Below the pieces are notes generated by a model. It worked only from the letters and a program-made list of their open reading frames with translations, had not been told where the DNA came from and ran no database searches. The position numbers and the translations under genes are program-made. DNA of 36,216 nucleotides from an uncultured Desulfosporosinus sp. (lineage in GTDB: Bacteria; Bacillota; Desulfitobacteriia; Desulfitobacteriales; Desulfitobacteriaceae): positions 1 through 36,216 of the forward strand of contig CAKMJS010000025.1 of assembly GCA_927405585.1 (NCBI GenBank). The letters run 5' to 3'. Shown one piece after another: positions 7,911 through 16,536 of this stretch; position 1 is the stretch's first letter; each line of letters begins with the position of its first letter.

Positions 7911-7916
7911 CACAAC

Positions 7917-7946
7917 AAAAAAGAACCCACTAATCCAGCAGGTTCT
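7917..7946 (-). terminator. Rho-independent terminator of fapA
   Basis: On the minus strand AGAACC and GGTTCT pair around a 13-nt loop and are followed by six T (complement of 7917-7922). It lies 11 nt after the fapA stop codon. Confidence 0.7.
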
Positions 7947-7957
7947 AGGTTCGGGTA

Positions 7958-9892
7958 CTAAAGGGGATTTGCCCGAATTTTTTCGACTTCGACCCGGCCA
8001 TTCTCCCGATAGATTTCTAGTTTTCGATAGGCTTCTTCGATATGAATAATTTCCTTCCCCACAGCGATGATGGCATTAGGATGGCAATAATCCACCATAA
8101 GACGGCTATTACGACTGATTTGGACAAAGGTCGAACTGACCTCCGAGCCACCCAGTTCGCGAATTCTCACGTTTCCCCCGGCGATGATTTTTCCACCTCG
8201 GCAAACACCTTCAATTGTAACGTCTCCCTCTACCCGAATATCAGAATTATAGACTCCCTTCTGACACTCAAACGATCCACCACACTCTACCGTAGCTCCT
8301 TGTACATAACTCACTACTAAGCTAAGTTTTTCCGGAATTTCAACGGACATATTTTCTATGAATTGTTCAAGCGCTCGATCCACCCGTTGCAAAAAAGGTA
8401 AAGATTGGAGCTCCAAGGGTCCTAACCCGGCCAAAAAGTGTTTTGCAGTTCGGGTAGATACAATTAAGCCCTCCGTAACTATTTCGTCGTTTTTATGCTC
8501 TAAAACAAACGTTTCCACTCGATTAGATAGTTTCGGGAGCTCTGGAAATTGTTTTTCAATGACTAATTTTAGACACTGTCCTGGTTTATAATTAACTGCT
8601 CGGGGAGAATTAACCAACTCAGCCGTCTGACGTAGACAAACGCTCAGTTGATCATGCAACTCAGACACACATCTAAGGAGTTCAGAGCGAACCACGAATT
8701 TTTCTCCAACAATAATCTTTCCACCCAGGAGATTTTGATAAATCTTGGCCCCTCTTTCTGCCCTAAGTTCTGCATGAGATACTGATCCCTTAATTTCCAG
8801 CCTTCCCCCAGCATAAATTCGGAGTCCGTCTTGAACGTTACCCTGTATTAAAACATCCCCCGGGAACTCGATACTTCCAGTTGCCAGATCGACATCCTTA
8901 TAAAGAACATAGACATTCTCAACCATATAGGTTTTCTCATCCAAACGTAGAGGCTGACCTGCACATGCCGCTAATACTTCAAGTCCATCCTCTGAAAGAT
9001 AGACATTTTTCTTTAAACGAAATTGGAAATCCTTAACCGCAGCGGCTGGAAACACCTTGCCTAAAACGTCCATTCCTGGAATCCCAGGCTTGCCTGGAAT
9101 TTTTCGCGCCAAGACAGCACCCTCATGAACTATTTGTATTTTGGAGGCAAAAAAGTCAACATTTTTTTTCTCAGTCTCCGAATGCTCCTGAATCCTGCCT
9201 ACAAAATCTTCTAATATGGCAGGTTCGGACGGTACCACAGGCGTTGCAACAGCAACTATTACTTCACCAACGCCCTGAACCGCGATGATCTCCGACCAAC
9301 ACTCGTGGCGTCGTCCATGAACTACTTTTAATTGCTCAAGGTCTGCATTCAACCTTGTCTCATTCCATATCTCTCCGAGTGCCGGTAGTCTCTCCCAGGT
9401 CGCAACTTGGGCTAAATCGATCTCTTCTCTTTCTGGAAGGTCCTTCGGAATTATATAATGCCCTGGTTGTTCATGCCGCACTTTAGCTACGACCGACAAT
9501 CCGTGAAAGCGGACTTGTAATTCCCAGGTCAACAAACCTCCATGAGAGTAGGGATAGTATTCCACCTGATCTCCAAAACTTATTGGGAAAGGCTTGTCCT
9601 TCATCACACCGTTTAATCGAACTTCTCCAGCCTGAATAAAGGGATGGAACAGTTTGACGCCTTCTCCCAAGTTAATGATGTATTTGGTGCTGTCCCAGAT
9701 GGCTTGACTAGCAGTGAGAAGAGGTTGTACTATTTGATCCGTCCAAATAACACGAACTTTCCACTGACTAGAAAAAATACCGGGCTCATCCACTACTTCA
9801 ATTGTGATCTTTTCCGGTGAAAGCTTGAGCTTAAGCGCCCATTGTTGCCGAATTTCTTCCACGGAACGTCCCCGTACGATCTCTTCTGGCAC
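7958..9892 (-). CDS. FapA (DUF342) family polymer-forming protein with Jag-N-like start
   Basis: A 644-residue protein. The first ~50 residues (RGRSVEEIRQQWALKLKLSPEKITIEVVDEPG) resemble the Jag-N domain found on several cell-envelope and RNA-binding proteins. The rest matches the FapA/DUF342 family: a charged head ending in ARKIPGKPGIPGMDVLGK, then a beta-helix of repeated turns (GSIEFPGDVLIQGNV, GGRLEIKGSV, ECGGSFECQKGVYNSDIRVEGDVTIEG). A coiled-coil-like stretch lies between the two halves of the helix. The family is linked to flagellar placement in Vibrio, but the role in Firmicutes is not settled. The start is GTG at 9892 with a GGGGCGG site. A candidate promoter TTGATA-N18-TAATAA lies in the 9893-10026 gap. 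It is monocistronic, with its own terminator. Confidence 0.85.
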   Translation of the reverse strand: MPEEIVRGRSVEEIRQQWALKLKLSPEKITIEVVDEPGIFSSQWKVRVIWTDQIVQPLLTASQAIWDSTKYIINLGEGVKLFHPFIQAGEVRLNGVMKDKPFPISFGDQVEYYPYSHGGLLTWELQVRFHGLSVVAKVRHEQPGHYIIPKDLPEREEIDLAQVATWERLPALGEIWNETRLNADLEQLKVVHGRRHECWSEIIAVQGVGEVIVAVATPVVPSEPAILEDFVGRIQEHSETEKKNVDFFASKIQIVHEGAVLARKIPGKPGIPGMDVLGKVFPAAAVKDFQFRLKKNVYLSEDGLEVLAACAGQPLRLDEKTYMVENVYVLYKDVDLATGSIEFPGDVLIQGNVQDGLRIYAGGRLEIKGSVSHAELRAERGAKIYQNLLGGKIIVGEKFVVRSELLRCVSELHDQLSVCLRQTAELVNSPRAVNYKPGQCLKLVIEKQFPELPKLSNRVETFVLEHKNDEIVTEGLIVSTRTAKHFLAGLGPLELQSLPFLQRVDRALEQFIENMSVEIPEKLSLVVSYVQGATVECGGSFECQKGVYNSDIRVEGDVTIEGVCRGGKIIAGGNVRIRELGGSEVSSTFVQISRNSRLMVDYCHPNAIIAVGKEIIHIEEAYRKLEIYRENGRVEVEKIRANPL

Positions 9893-10026
9893 GTCAACCG
9901 CCCCACTTTGTCTGAATTCTCTTATTATTTATATAATATCAAGAATATCAAACTATCCCCATAGGTCTTTAGTCCCAAAAAAATATGTCTCAATTTTCGA
10001 CTTTAAGCTCAAATTGTTCAATTCAC

Positions 10027-11082
10027 TTACGGTTGAATTACTTGATGTCCCGGAGATTGTTGCCCATTCGGATCTTGACTACTACCAGGAACTTTAGGCA
10101 ATGGCTTTGTCGGAGTAACTATGATAGGTTTTAACAAATCCACGTCATGTTGGTCAATTACTTTCGTAGTGGTTATTCCTAATAATAAGTTTTTAACCAC
10201 TTCCTTTACATCAACTGGATCGACTGCCCAGTAACTAATCCCATTTATATCCTTAAACGTTCCTGGTAGCGTCTGAGTAATTACATTTGCGCTATCAAAT
10301 CCAACGGCCGCTTTAGCTAACACTAAAATATCCTTAGCCGATAAATTCGTGTTTACCGCCTCCATCAATTGAGGAATGAGCCAAGGTAGCTTTGGTAGAG
10401 TGCTTAGCTTAAACATCTCTTTGGCAACTGCTTTGAGAACGACCTGTTGCCTTGCTGTGCGAGAAATATCCCCTAAGGCATCGTTACGAAAACGGGCATA
10501 CTGGAGCGCTTCGGAACCATCCAAGCGTTGAACTCCTTTACGCAGGTCAATATAACCATCCTCAGTATCACCTGTCTCATAGTACATATTCTTCTCGACA
10601 TCGACCGTAATTCCACCTAACGTGTCAATGATTTTCTTAAATCCTGCAAAGTTAGTTTGAACATATCCCGCAATTTTTTCCCCAGTGAGTTGTTCGACGT
10701 TTTTTTGCAGTGTCCGCAGATCCGTTAAGGCTGCGACCTCATTTATTTTAACATGGCCATGCCCCGAAAGGGCAACTCGCGTATCTCGAGGAATTGAAAG
10801 CAGGCTAATTTGCTCAGTTTCTGGATCAACACTGGTAAAAATAAGGGAATCGGTATTAAACTTTATCTGATCAGGACGCTGATCTGCTCCGATGAGTAAA
10901 ACACTCACCCGATTTTCGAGTCCTCTTGAATCGTTGAATACAGCATCCATAATACTTGCTCTATCAAACGTCCTTTGCCCACCGAAAAAGCCGTTATACC
11001 ACAGAAAACCCGCAGCCATTGTTCCCAATAAGGTTAATGCCATAAGGGTTATACTTATTCTACGTCTCGTTGAACGCTTCAC
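10027..11082 (-). CDS. LCP family (LytR-CpsA-Psr) glycopolymer transferase
   Basis: A 351-residue membrane-anchored protein. After a basic start (KRSTRRR) there is one membrane segment at about 9-29, then an extracellular LCP domain. Family marks are LLIGADQRP, FNTDSLIF, LLSIPRDTRV with the conserved RD pair at about 99-100, GHVKINE, and the RFRNDALGDISRTARQQ segment. LCP enzymes link wall teichoic acid-like or capsule polymers from lipid carriers to peptidoglycan. The C-terminus is a proline/glutamine-rich tail. The start is GTG at 11082 with GGAG 8 nt upstream; an upstream extension to 11154 is open but has no ribosome-binding site. It lies downstream of bshC with a 169-bp gap. Confidence 0.9.
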   Translation of the reverse strand: MKRSTRRRISITLMALTLLGTMAAGFLWYNGFFGGQRTFDRASIMDAVFNDSRGLENRVSVLLIGADQRPDQIKFNTDSLIFTSVDPETEQISLLSIPRDTRVALSGHGHVKINEVAALTDLRTLQKNVEQLTGEKIAGYVQTNFAGFKKIIDTLGGITVDVEKNMYYETGDTEDGYIDLRKGVQRLDGSEALQYARFRNDALGDISRTARQQVVLKAVAKEMFKLSTLPKLPWLIPQLMEAVNTNLSAKDILVLAKAAVGFDSANVITQTLPGTFKDINGISYWAVDPVDVKEVVKNLLLGITTTKVIDQHDVDLLKPIIVTPTKPLPKVPGSSQDPNGQQSPGHQVIQP

Positions 11083-11251
11083 ATTATCATCTCCGTTATC
11101 CAATTTCCAGACCTTCACATAATAAGGGGGGTAGATCCTTTCGCAAATGGACATTTAGTAATCTTAAATATTATCCACAAATAATGAAAGGTAAATAAAA
11201 TATTATAAAATATCTATGACATGTAAAGGCACAATTAAATCAAACCATATG

Positions 11252-12841
11252 TCATAAGAGTATCTGCTTTTCTGAAAAATCACCCGTCATCGGAAGGTCA
11301 GCAATCCGGTCTACAAAACTAAGCCCATATCGAGCTACGAAGCTCAAGGGATTTATTACGCGCTCTTGTCTAGAGTTATTTGGAGCTATTCCATCCTCAA
11401 GTTCTTGCAAGCGAAGCAGCTTCTCTCGACATCGTTTCCTCTGCGCCTGCCATACCTTTTTCTTTAAGTAATCCACTTGAAAACTAACCTTTTCTTCATT
11501 TCGAATCAACCACTCCGGGACATTGGCGTGAATCTTCTTTAAGGGTTCAAGCTCTGCATAGGCCATTTCGATCTGCGAGCGCAAACGCTCAATGCGTTCG
11601 TCAATATGTTGATCATCTCGATCCCGAATACAGCGTTCCTGATGTTTCTCCAACCCACGATAAACATCTTCCAGGGTCAACGCTTCCTTGTTTAAGGATT
11701 TTTGCCAGGAAGCAGTTAGTACCACAACTGACATACGCGGATATAGAATCGGCATGACGAATCCGAACGTATTAAACACTTTCCCTAACTGAGCCCAATA
11801 ATTTAATTCTCCAGGCCCAGGAACATAGGCCAGGGTCGGAAAAAGGTATTCCTGAACAACTGGACGAGCAACCACATTGGGAGAAAACCGTTCCGGTGCT
11901 TTTGCTAATAACTCGTTAAGGGCATCTAGATCCCACGAAGCCTCCTGACCCTTTAAATAAAAGCCCCGATCAACGTATTGAATCAGCTTTCGCTCGGGTA
12001 CGGAAAGAAAAAGATTGACGTCGATACCCGTTTGCTGGATTTGAGCCTCGAACCCCAGCTTCACCCATTCCTCAGTCCGTTGCTTCAAAGCATCACGTAC
12101 ATCAGAGTGCATCTTTAAAATCTGCTCATACATTGGGGCTGCCAGCCGCTTGAATTCTGGTAGCAAGGGATCAAAGAAAATAAGCCCCCACTTTTTGACA
12201 AGCCACTGAAGCGTTAGAGCAAACCACTGTGTAAGATTTTCAGCTTGCTCGTTAAACTGTTTACATTGCTTCAGGACAGAGGATCGGAATTCACTGTCCG
12301 GCATCGCCTCCCTGAGTTGGACTTCAATTTTATCCCAAGAGGGCACACGTTGATTTCCAACAGATTTCCCTCCCCCATCACCAGGTAGACGACAGTTGGC
12401 CAATTTTCCCTCTGTATTCAGTATAAATGTTTCTCGAATCTCTAACCAATCATGGTCTTCACCGGCAATCCAAAAAACCGGCACGACTGGACGACCAAGC
12501 TTTTCTCGTTGCTCCTTGGCCAAGCGAATGGTGGTCATGGCTTTATACAAAGTATACATGGGACCCGTCAAAATCCCCGCTTGTTGACCAGTAATGACGA
12601 CCAGCGTTTCTTTAAGTCTCAGCTCTTCGATCATCCGCTGAGTTTCTGAGCTTGCCCCTAACTTCTCATGATACGGTTTTAAGATATCTGCCAAACTTTC
12701 CCGGGAATAATTTCTAGTATCTAAATAAGTCGCACGCCGCTCAAAGTTTTCTTGAAGCTTGGGATTACCGCTCGGAAAGAATAAGGCCACTTGTTCAAAA
12801 CAAGTAGCCATAGTTTGCATTGGATTTCTCATTTCTTTCAT
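11252..12841 (-). CDS. bshC: Putative cysteine ligase BshC (bacillithiol biosynthesis)
   Basis: A 529-residue BshC, the last enzyme of bacillithiol synthesis, which joins cysteine to glucosaminyl-malate. Family marks are VITGQQAGILTGPMYTLYKA (82-101) and PVFWIAGEDHDW (121-132), part of the Rossmann-like active site, plus the helical coiled-coil insertion rich in E, K and R at about 400-480 (IDERIERLRSQIEMAYAELE). The start at 12841 (MKEMRNPMQ) follows GGGGGGATAAAT. Its stop is 169 bp before the LCP gene and it begins 39 bp after selD, so it may share the selD transcript. No bshA or bshB is in the window. Confidence 0.92.
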   Translation of the reverse strand: MKEMRNPMQTMATCFEQVALFFPSGNPKLQENFERRATYLDTRNYSRESLADILKPYHEKLGASSETQRMIEELRLKETLVVITGQQAGILTGPMYTLYKAMTTIRLAKEQREKLGRPVVPVFWIAGEDHDWLEIRETFILNTEGKLANCRLPGDGGGKSVGNQRVPSWDKIEVQLREAMPDSEFRSSVLKQCKQFNEQAENLTQWFALTLQWLVKKWGLIFFDPLLPEFKRLAAPMYEQILKMHSDVRDALKQRTEEWVKLGFEAQIQQTGIDVNLFLSVPERKLIQYVDRGFYLKGQEASWDLDALNELLAKAPERFSPNVVARPVVQEYLFPTLAYVPGPGELNYWAQLGKVFNTFGFVMPILYPRMSVVVLTASWQKSLNKEALTLEDVYRGLEKHQERCIRDRDDQHIDERIERLRSQIEMAYAELEPLKKIHANVPEWLIRNEEKVSFQVDYLKKKVWQAQRKRCREKLLRLQELEDGIAPNNSRQERVINPLSFVARYGLSFVDRIADLPMTGDFSEKQILL

Positions 12842-12880
12842 ATTTATCCCCCCGCTACCTTTCCAGTACAAGACATTTTA

Positions 12881-13954
12881 TCATGCATGGCGGGAAACCG
12901 CAATTTTCCCTGGCTCACCTTCATGGATTTGGCCAACAACTGCAGCTGCAAGGGTCTTATTCTCCATTAATCGTTTAATCAGTACATTAACTCGTTCTTC
13001 TGGTACGGCCAACAGTAATCCTCCCGAAGTTATCGCATCAAAGAGCACGATTTGGACTTCCTCAGAAACATCCTGAGCGAATACGACCTTGCCTTCTAAA
13101 TGACGTCGATTGGCTTGTGTTCCCCCAGGAATGGCCTTTTGTTTAATACACTCCCAGACACTCTCGATAATCGGTACAGCATCGGCATATACTTCCGCAC
13201 AACATTTGCTGGCCTGAAGCATTTCATGCAAATGACCCAGAAACCCAAAGCCTGTCACATCAGTAACAGCATGGACTCCCACTTCAATGGCTGCCTCTGC
13301 GGCACCCTTGTTCAAGGTAATCATTACTTTAATTACTTCTGCTTCCGCTTCCGGTGAGACAATCCCTCGTTTAATCCCGGTAGTGATAATCCCTACCCCA
13401 AGCGGTTTCGTAAGAATTAAGACATCCCCTGGCTCTGCTTTAGCGTTCGAAAGCACATGGTCTGGATGCACGATACCCGTGACCGATAACCCGTATTTTG
13501 GCTCCGCATCATCGATCGAGTGTCCTCCGACCAGAACGGCGCCAGCTTCCCTAATTTTCTCACTCCCACCTTGAAGGATCTTGGCCAGAATCTCCATTTT
13601 CAGCTTCCCTACTGGAAACGACACGAGATTCATAGCTGTTAACGGTTTAGCCCCCATTGCGTAAATATCACTTAAAGCGTTAGCTGCAGCAATCTGCCCG
13701 AACGCATAAGGATCGTCTACCACAGGAGTAAAAAAATCTACACTTTGAACGATCGCCTGTTCATCATTTATTCGGTAGACACCAGCATCATCCGAAGTTT
13801 CCATACCAACCAGTAGGTTAGCATCCTCGATATTTGGAGGCAAATAGCGCAAAACTTGCGCCAGGTCCGCAGGACCTATCTTGCACCCTCAGCCCGCCTT
13901 AGTCGAAAACTGAGTCAACCGAACTTTATCTTGAATCGGATTCAGATCCATCAT
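12881..13954 (-). CDS. selD: Selenide, water dikinase SelD with selenocysteine at residue 22
   Basis: A 357-residue selenophosphate synthetase, which makes the selenium donor from selenide and ATP. A plain reading gives a start at 13852 (MRYLPPNIED), but that lacks the catalytic N-terminus. From ATG 13954, with GGAGG 8 nt upstream, the frame is open except for one TGA at 13891-13889, and reads TKAGUGCKIGPADLAQVL. This matches the conserved G(C/U)GCKI loop, so the TGA encodes selenocysteine at the position of E. coli Cys17, with the catalytic Lys at 25. Other family marks are VDFFTPVVDDPYAFGQIAAA, VGGHSIDDAEPKYG and DVTGFGFLGHLHEM. A SECIS-type hairpin follows the TGA. Confidence 0.96.
13850..13891 (-). 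promoter_or_regulatory. Bacterial SECIS element in selD mRNA
   Basis: Directly after the UGA, bases 13877-13863 form a perfect 6-bp stem AGGUCC/GGACCU with a UGC loop. UGC (13885-13883) and GCA (13859-13857) can extend the lower stem. The hairpin tip lies about 18-20 nt after the UGA, as expected for SelB recruitment. SelB and tRNA-Sec are not in the window. Confidence 0.75.
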
Positions 13955-14013
13955 CGCCAACACCTCCAATCCTTAATCATTACTATTTTTACACCTTAAT
14001 ATATCACTCTTTT

Positions 14014-14042
14014 ATTATACTGCTATTGTCAATGAATGCAAA
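14014..14042 (-). promoter_or_regulatory. Candidate sigma-A promoter for selD
   Basis: On the minus strand TTTGCA and TATAAT are separated by 17 nt, 60 nt before the selD start. The -10 is perfect and the -35 is only partly matched. Confidence 0.4.
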
Positions 14043-14056
14043 TCAGAGGAAGCATC

Positions 14057-14089
14057 GCGTGCAAGTGGGGACGGTTCTTTCTTGCACGC
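14057..14089. repeat. REP-like palindrome upstream of selD
   Basis: GCGTGCAAG (14057-14065) pairs with CTTGCACGC (14081-14089), with GGGGACGGTTCTTT in the loop side. It is the cleanest copy of the GGGACGGTTC family in the window. Confidence 0.7.
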
Positions 14090-14095
14090 CTCACA

Positions 14096-14390
14096 GAGCA
14101 GAGCTTTGCGTTACAAAAGCGATTCTTCTTTGATCGAGCAGAAATCGAACTTGACTCAAGAGCGCATTCATACGCGGGGCAGTGAACAAGGACGTTCACT
14201 GCCGGCATCCGGCCAAGACTCGAACAGGACGTTCGAGATTAGAACACCGCCATAGATGGCAAGGCGCCGTGATGGCCGGTCTTCCGAAACACATGTGTTT
14301 CGCCCCGCACTCTAGCGAAGCAAGCTCTTGAGTCGTAGTTCGATCTGCGAGAGCAAGCAAGATCGCGTTGTAACGCAAAGCTCGCTTAAA
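14096..14390. mobile_element. MITE-like element with ~85-bp imperfect inverted arms between selA and selD
   Basis: The left arm (about 14098-14180) runs from GAGCTTTGCGTTACAA through ATCGAACTTGACTCAAGAGC to CGGGGC. The right arm (about 14309-14388) is its reverse complement with scattered mismatches and ends TTGTAACGCAAAGCTCGC. The centre holds CAGTGAAC/GTTCACTG and one copy of the 37-bp repeat (14217-14252). No gene or tRNA is seen in the 431-bp gap. The right arm overlaps the selA stop codon region. Confidence 0.65.
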
Positions 14391-16128
14391 CACGTTCTAA
14401 CGAGCTAAGCCGCCTCACAATCTCCTCCAGATCCCCCTCCAACAGCGTTCTCACATCAATGTGCACCCAATCCTTGTGAATCCGAGCTAAAATCGCGACT
14501 GGCCCTAAGCGCAAAAACCTTTCCAACTCAGTAGTACTTCCGCCTTTCAGGCGAATGGCGCATACCCAAGTAGGGAGATCAACTGTAGGCCATGCACCCC
14601 CTCCCACCTGTGAAACATCTTCTTTTAATGTAACGTCAATGGCCTTGTTCCCCTCTAAGAGTGACACAAGCTCAGTTGCAGTCATTTTCAGGGTATCTAT
14701 TGGGAGAGAGAGCATCCTCCAGACGGGAATATCCTCTATTCCTCCATTTTTATATAAGCGGAGGGTCCCTTCGAGGGCTGCTAAGGTCAATTTATCGACC
14801 CTCAAAGCTCGGGTTAATTGATTCGCCCTTAAACGTTTGACATAAGCTTGCTTTCCAACGATGATCCCTGCTTGGGGGCCACCTAGTAATTTATCTCCGC
14901 TAAAGGAAACGAGGGAAAGACCTGCTTTGACGGTTTGCTGAATAGTCGGTTCGAGAGGAAAACCTAGGTTTGTCCCATCGAAAAAGCTGCCACTCCCTAA
15001 GTCTTCCATCACGGGCAAGCCATGAGCCTCTCCGAGTTCCACCAAATCGGCTCCAGAAACAGAATGAGTGAACCCTTCGACCCGATAATTACTCGTATGC
15101 ACTTTTAATATCACGGACGTTTCCGGTCCGACAGCTGCCTCATAGTCTCTGAGCCAGGTTTTATTAGTGGATCCTACTTCGACGAGCTTGGCCCCTCCGG
15201 CTTTCAAAACCTCAGGAATTCGAAAGGAGCCACCCACTTCCACCAGTTCGCCGCGCGATACAATAACTTCTTTACCTTGGGCAAATGTACTCATCATCAA
15301 TAGTACTGCTGCTGCGTTATTATTGACTACCATAGCAGCTTCTGCCCCTGTGAGCTGACAAAGTAGCTCTTCAACATGGACATAGCGCGAGCCCCGCTCC
15401 CCTGTCTCAATATTCAGCTCAAGGTTACTGTACCTTTCAGCTTGTTCTGCTACGAACCGCGCAACCTCTGGTGCTAGCAAAGCCCTACCGCAATTAGTAT
15501 GTAAAACTACTCCAGTCCCGTTGATTACACGTCTCAAACTCGTCTCAGGATGGGTCATCACCTGTAAGAGCTCTGTTTTCAACCACGACCAGAAGGAGGT
15601 TTCAAACTCCGCAAGTGAACTCGTCCAACTAAAGTTGAACATCGAGACTTCGGTAGGGGACTCTACCCCTTCGCCGCTAAGTGTTTCTATTGGGAAGGCG
15701 GCTCGGCGAAACCCTATCCTACGCCGGTGAGTATTTCTTATGGGATCACGGCTTCGGCGATAGTCTATCCTTCGCCGGTAAGTATTTCTCTTGGGATCAC
15801 GGCTTCGGCGATACTCTCCACCGGAGACTATCGTACTGGAGACTATCGCACTGGAGGCTTTCGTACTGGAGGCTTTCGTCACCGAAGCGGAGTACGGGGT
15901 ACCACTCCCACTTGTAGAAGTGGGAGTCTTGCGCTTGGGTGAATCTGTAAAGTTTCGATTAATATTTTCCCTCGCTTTTTGTAGAACCTGTCGTACTCCC
16001 TGCGTTAAACGATGCAGGTGCCTCTCATTCGTCAAAAACGGACTGAATTCTTCCTCATGCTCCAGTCGAGAAATTACTTCATGTACCGCAGGAAGGGCCC
16101 GTAAACGCCGTTGTTTCTCTTGATCCAC
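14386..16128 (-). CDS. selA: L-seryl-tRNA(Sec) selenium transferase SelA with an in-frame repeat-derived insertion
   Basis: SelA converts seryl-tRNA(Sec) to selenocysteyl-tRNA(Sec) using selenophosphate from SelD and a PLP cofactor. The product is 580 residues, while the family is usually about 460-475. The N-terminal tRNA-binding segment (LRALPAVHEVISRL, to about residue 64) and the PLP core from RRVINGTGVVLHTNCGRALL (about 199 onward) are normal; the PLP lysine lies in SFSGDKLLGGPQAG. Between them, residues about 65-172 are encoded by repeat DNA: 5-residue repeats (KASST/IVSST type) and 17-residue Arg-rich repeats beginning YRRSRDP. The frame stays open. The start is GTG at 16128 with AAGGAG upstream. 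Whether the insert is tolerated in the decameric enzyme is unknown. Confidence 0.93.
   Translation of the reverse strand: MDQEKQRRLRALPAVHEVISRLEHEEEFSPFLTNERHLHRLTQGVRQVLQKARENINRNFTDSPKRKTPTSTSGSGTPYSASVTKASSTKASSAIVSSTIVSGGEYRRSRDPKRNTYRRRIDYRRSRDPIRNTHRRRIGFRRAAFPIETLSGEGVESPTEVSMFNFSWTSSLAEFETSFWSWLKTELLQVMTHPETSLRRVINGTGVVLHTNCGRALLAPEVARFVAEQAERYSNLELNIETGERGSRYVHVEELLCQLTGAEAAMVVNNNAAAVLLMMSTFAQGKEVIVSRGELVEVGGSFRIPEVLKAGGAKLVEVGSTNKTWLRDYEAAVGPETSVILKVHTSNYRVEGFTHSVSGADLVELGEAHGLPVMEDLGSGSFFDGTNLGFPLEPTIQQTVKAGLSLVSFSGDKLLGGPQAGIIVGKQAYVKRLRANQLTRALRVDKLTLAALEGTLRLYKNGGIEDIPVWRMLSLPIDTLKMTATELVSLLEGNKAIDVTLKEDVSQVGGGAWPTVDLPTWVCAIRLKGGSTTELERFLRLGPVAILARIHKDWVHIDVRTLLEGDLEEIVRRLSSLERV
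15615..15935. repeat. Family-3 hairpin element inserted within selA
   Basis: Both ends match the stand-alone element at 18497-18676 in the opposite orientation: CAACTAAAGTTGAACATCGAGACTTCGG at 15625-15652 and the CTCCCACTT/AAGTGGGAG hairpin at 15905-15926. Between them lie 51-bp units at 15676-15726, 15727-15777 and 15778 to about 15820, then four 15-bp units at 15821-15880. All unit lengths are multiples of three, which keeps selA in frame. Confidence 0.8.
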
Positions 16129-16263
16129 TCTATTATCACTCCTTATTGGCCACTCCTAATGTCGACCAATTCTCCCGAAACAAGCCCGCAAGCTTTTTAG
16201 GATTTCGACAACCCAATTAGCATATGATAAAGGAAATTTCACAGTCTTTGAGGAGGTAGATCC

Positions 16264-16470
16264 ATGTCTAGCATCATCAGCGCAACTCTCCCACTAACTC
16301 CGCCAGATCGCCTAGCAGTAATTATACCCTTTGAAAGCCTCTCTCATAATATTGCACGGTTCCAGCCTTGTATCTTTTGTGGTAAAACTATGAAAATTCA
16401 AAAGTTCAAAGGCAAAACCGTTTGCATTCAATGTCTGCTCCAAATTCCGGATATCTTTTCCTGTAGCTAA
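16264..16470 (+). CDS. Small two-CxxC protein, possibly Gin-like (anti-sigma-G)
   Basis: A 68-residue protein with an excellent ribosome-binding site (GAGGAGGT, 8 nt before ATG). The C-terminal half has CIFCGKTMKIQKFKGKTVCIQC, a CxxC-14-CxxC zinc-ribbon-like knuckle; the N-terminus is hydrophobic and proline-rich. The size and cysteine spacing resemble Gin/CsfB, which holds sigma-G inactive in the forespore of Bacillus, but the flanking residues are not clearly conserved, so this is only a suggestion. It is transcribed away from selA and ends before a strong bidirectional terminator. Confidence 0.6.
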   Translation: MSSIISATLPLTPPDRLAVIIPFESLSHNIARFQPCIFCGKTMKIQKFKGKTVCIQCLLQIPDIFSCS

Positions 16471-16536
16471 TTCTCAGTTCTAATAAAGTCGGAGGATTTA
16501 TAAGTATAGGCTCTGGTCTAAGAAACTTTGATACGT

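Noticed and set aside
7652-7957. Molybdenum-cofactor riboswitch near moeA
   Set aside because: The sequence here lies 5' of moeA but is made of repeats and a fapA terminator; no Moco-type aptamer pattern was recognised.
12881-13852. Truncated selD starting at 13852
   Set aside because: Upstream in-frame sequence encodes the conserved loop with TGA as selenocysteine and has a proper ribosome-binding site, so the gene is intact.
13955-14385. tRNA-Sec or selB in the selA-selD gap
   Set aside because: The gap is explained by a REP-like hairpin, a large inverted repeat and a 37-bp repeat. No 90-100-nt tRNA-Sec fold with a matching acceptor stem was found.
15681-16123. Overlapping plus-strand reading frames opposite the selA insert
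   Set aside because: They consist of the repeat units read on the other strand, with no ribosome-binding site or homology.
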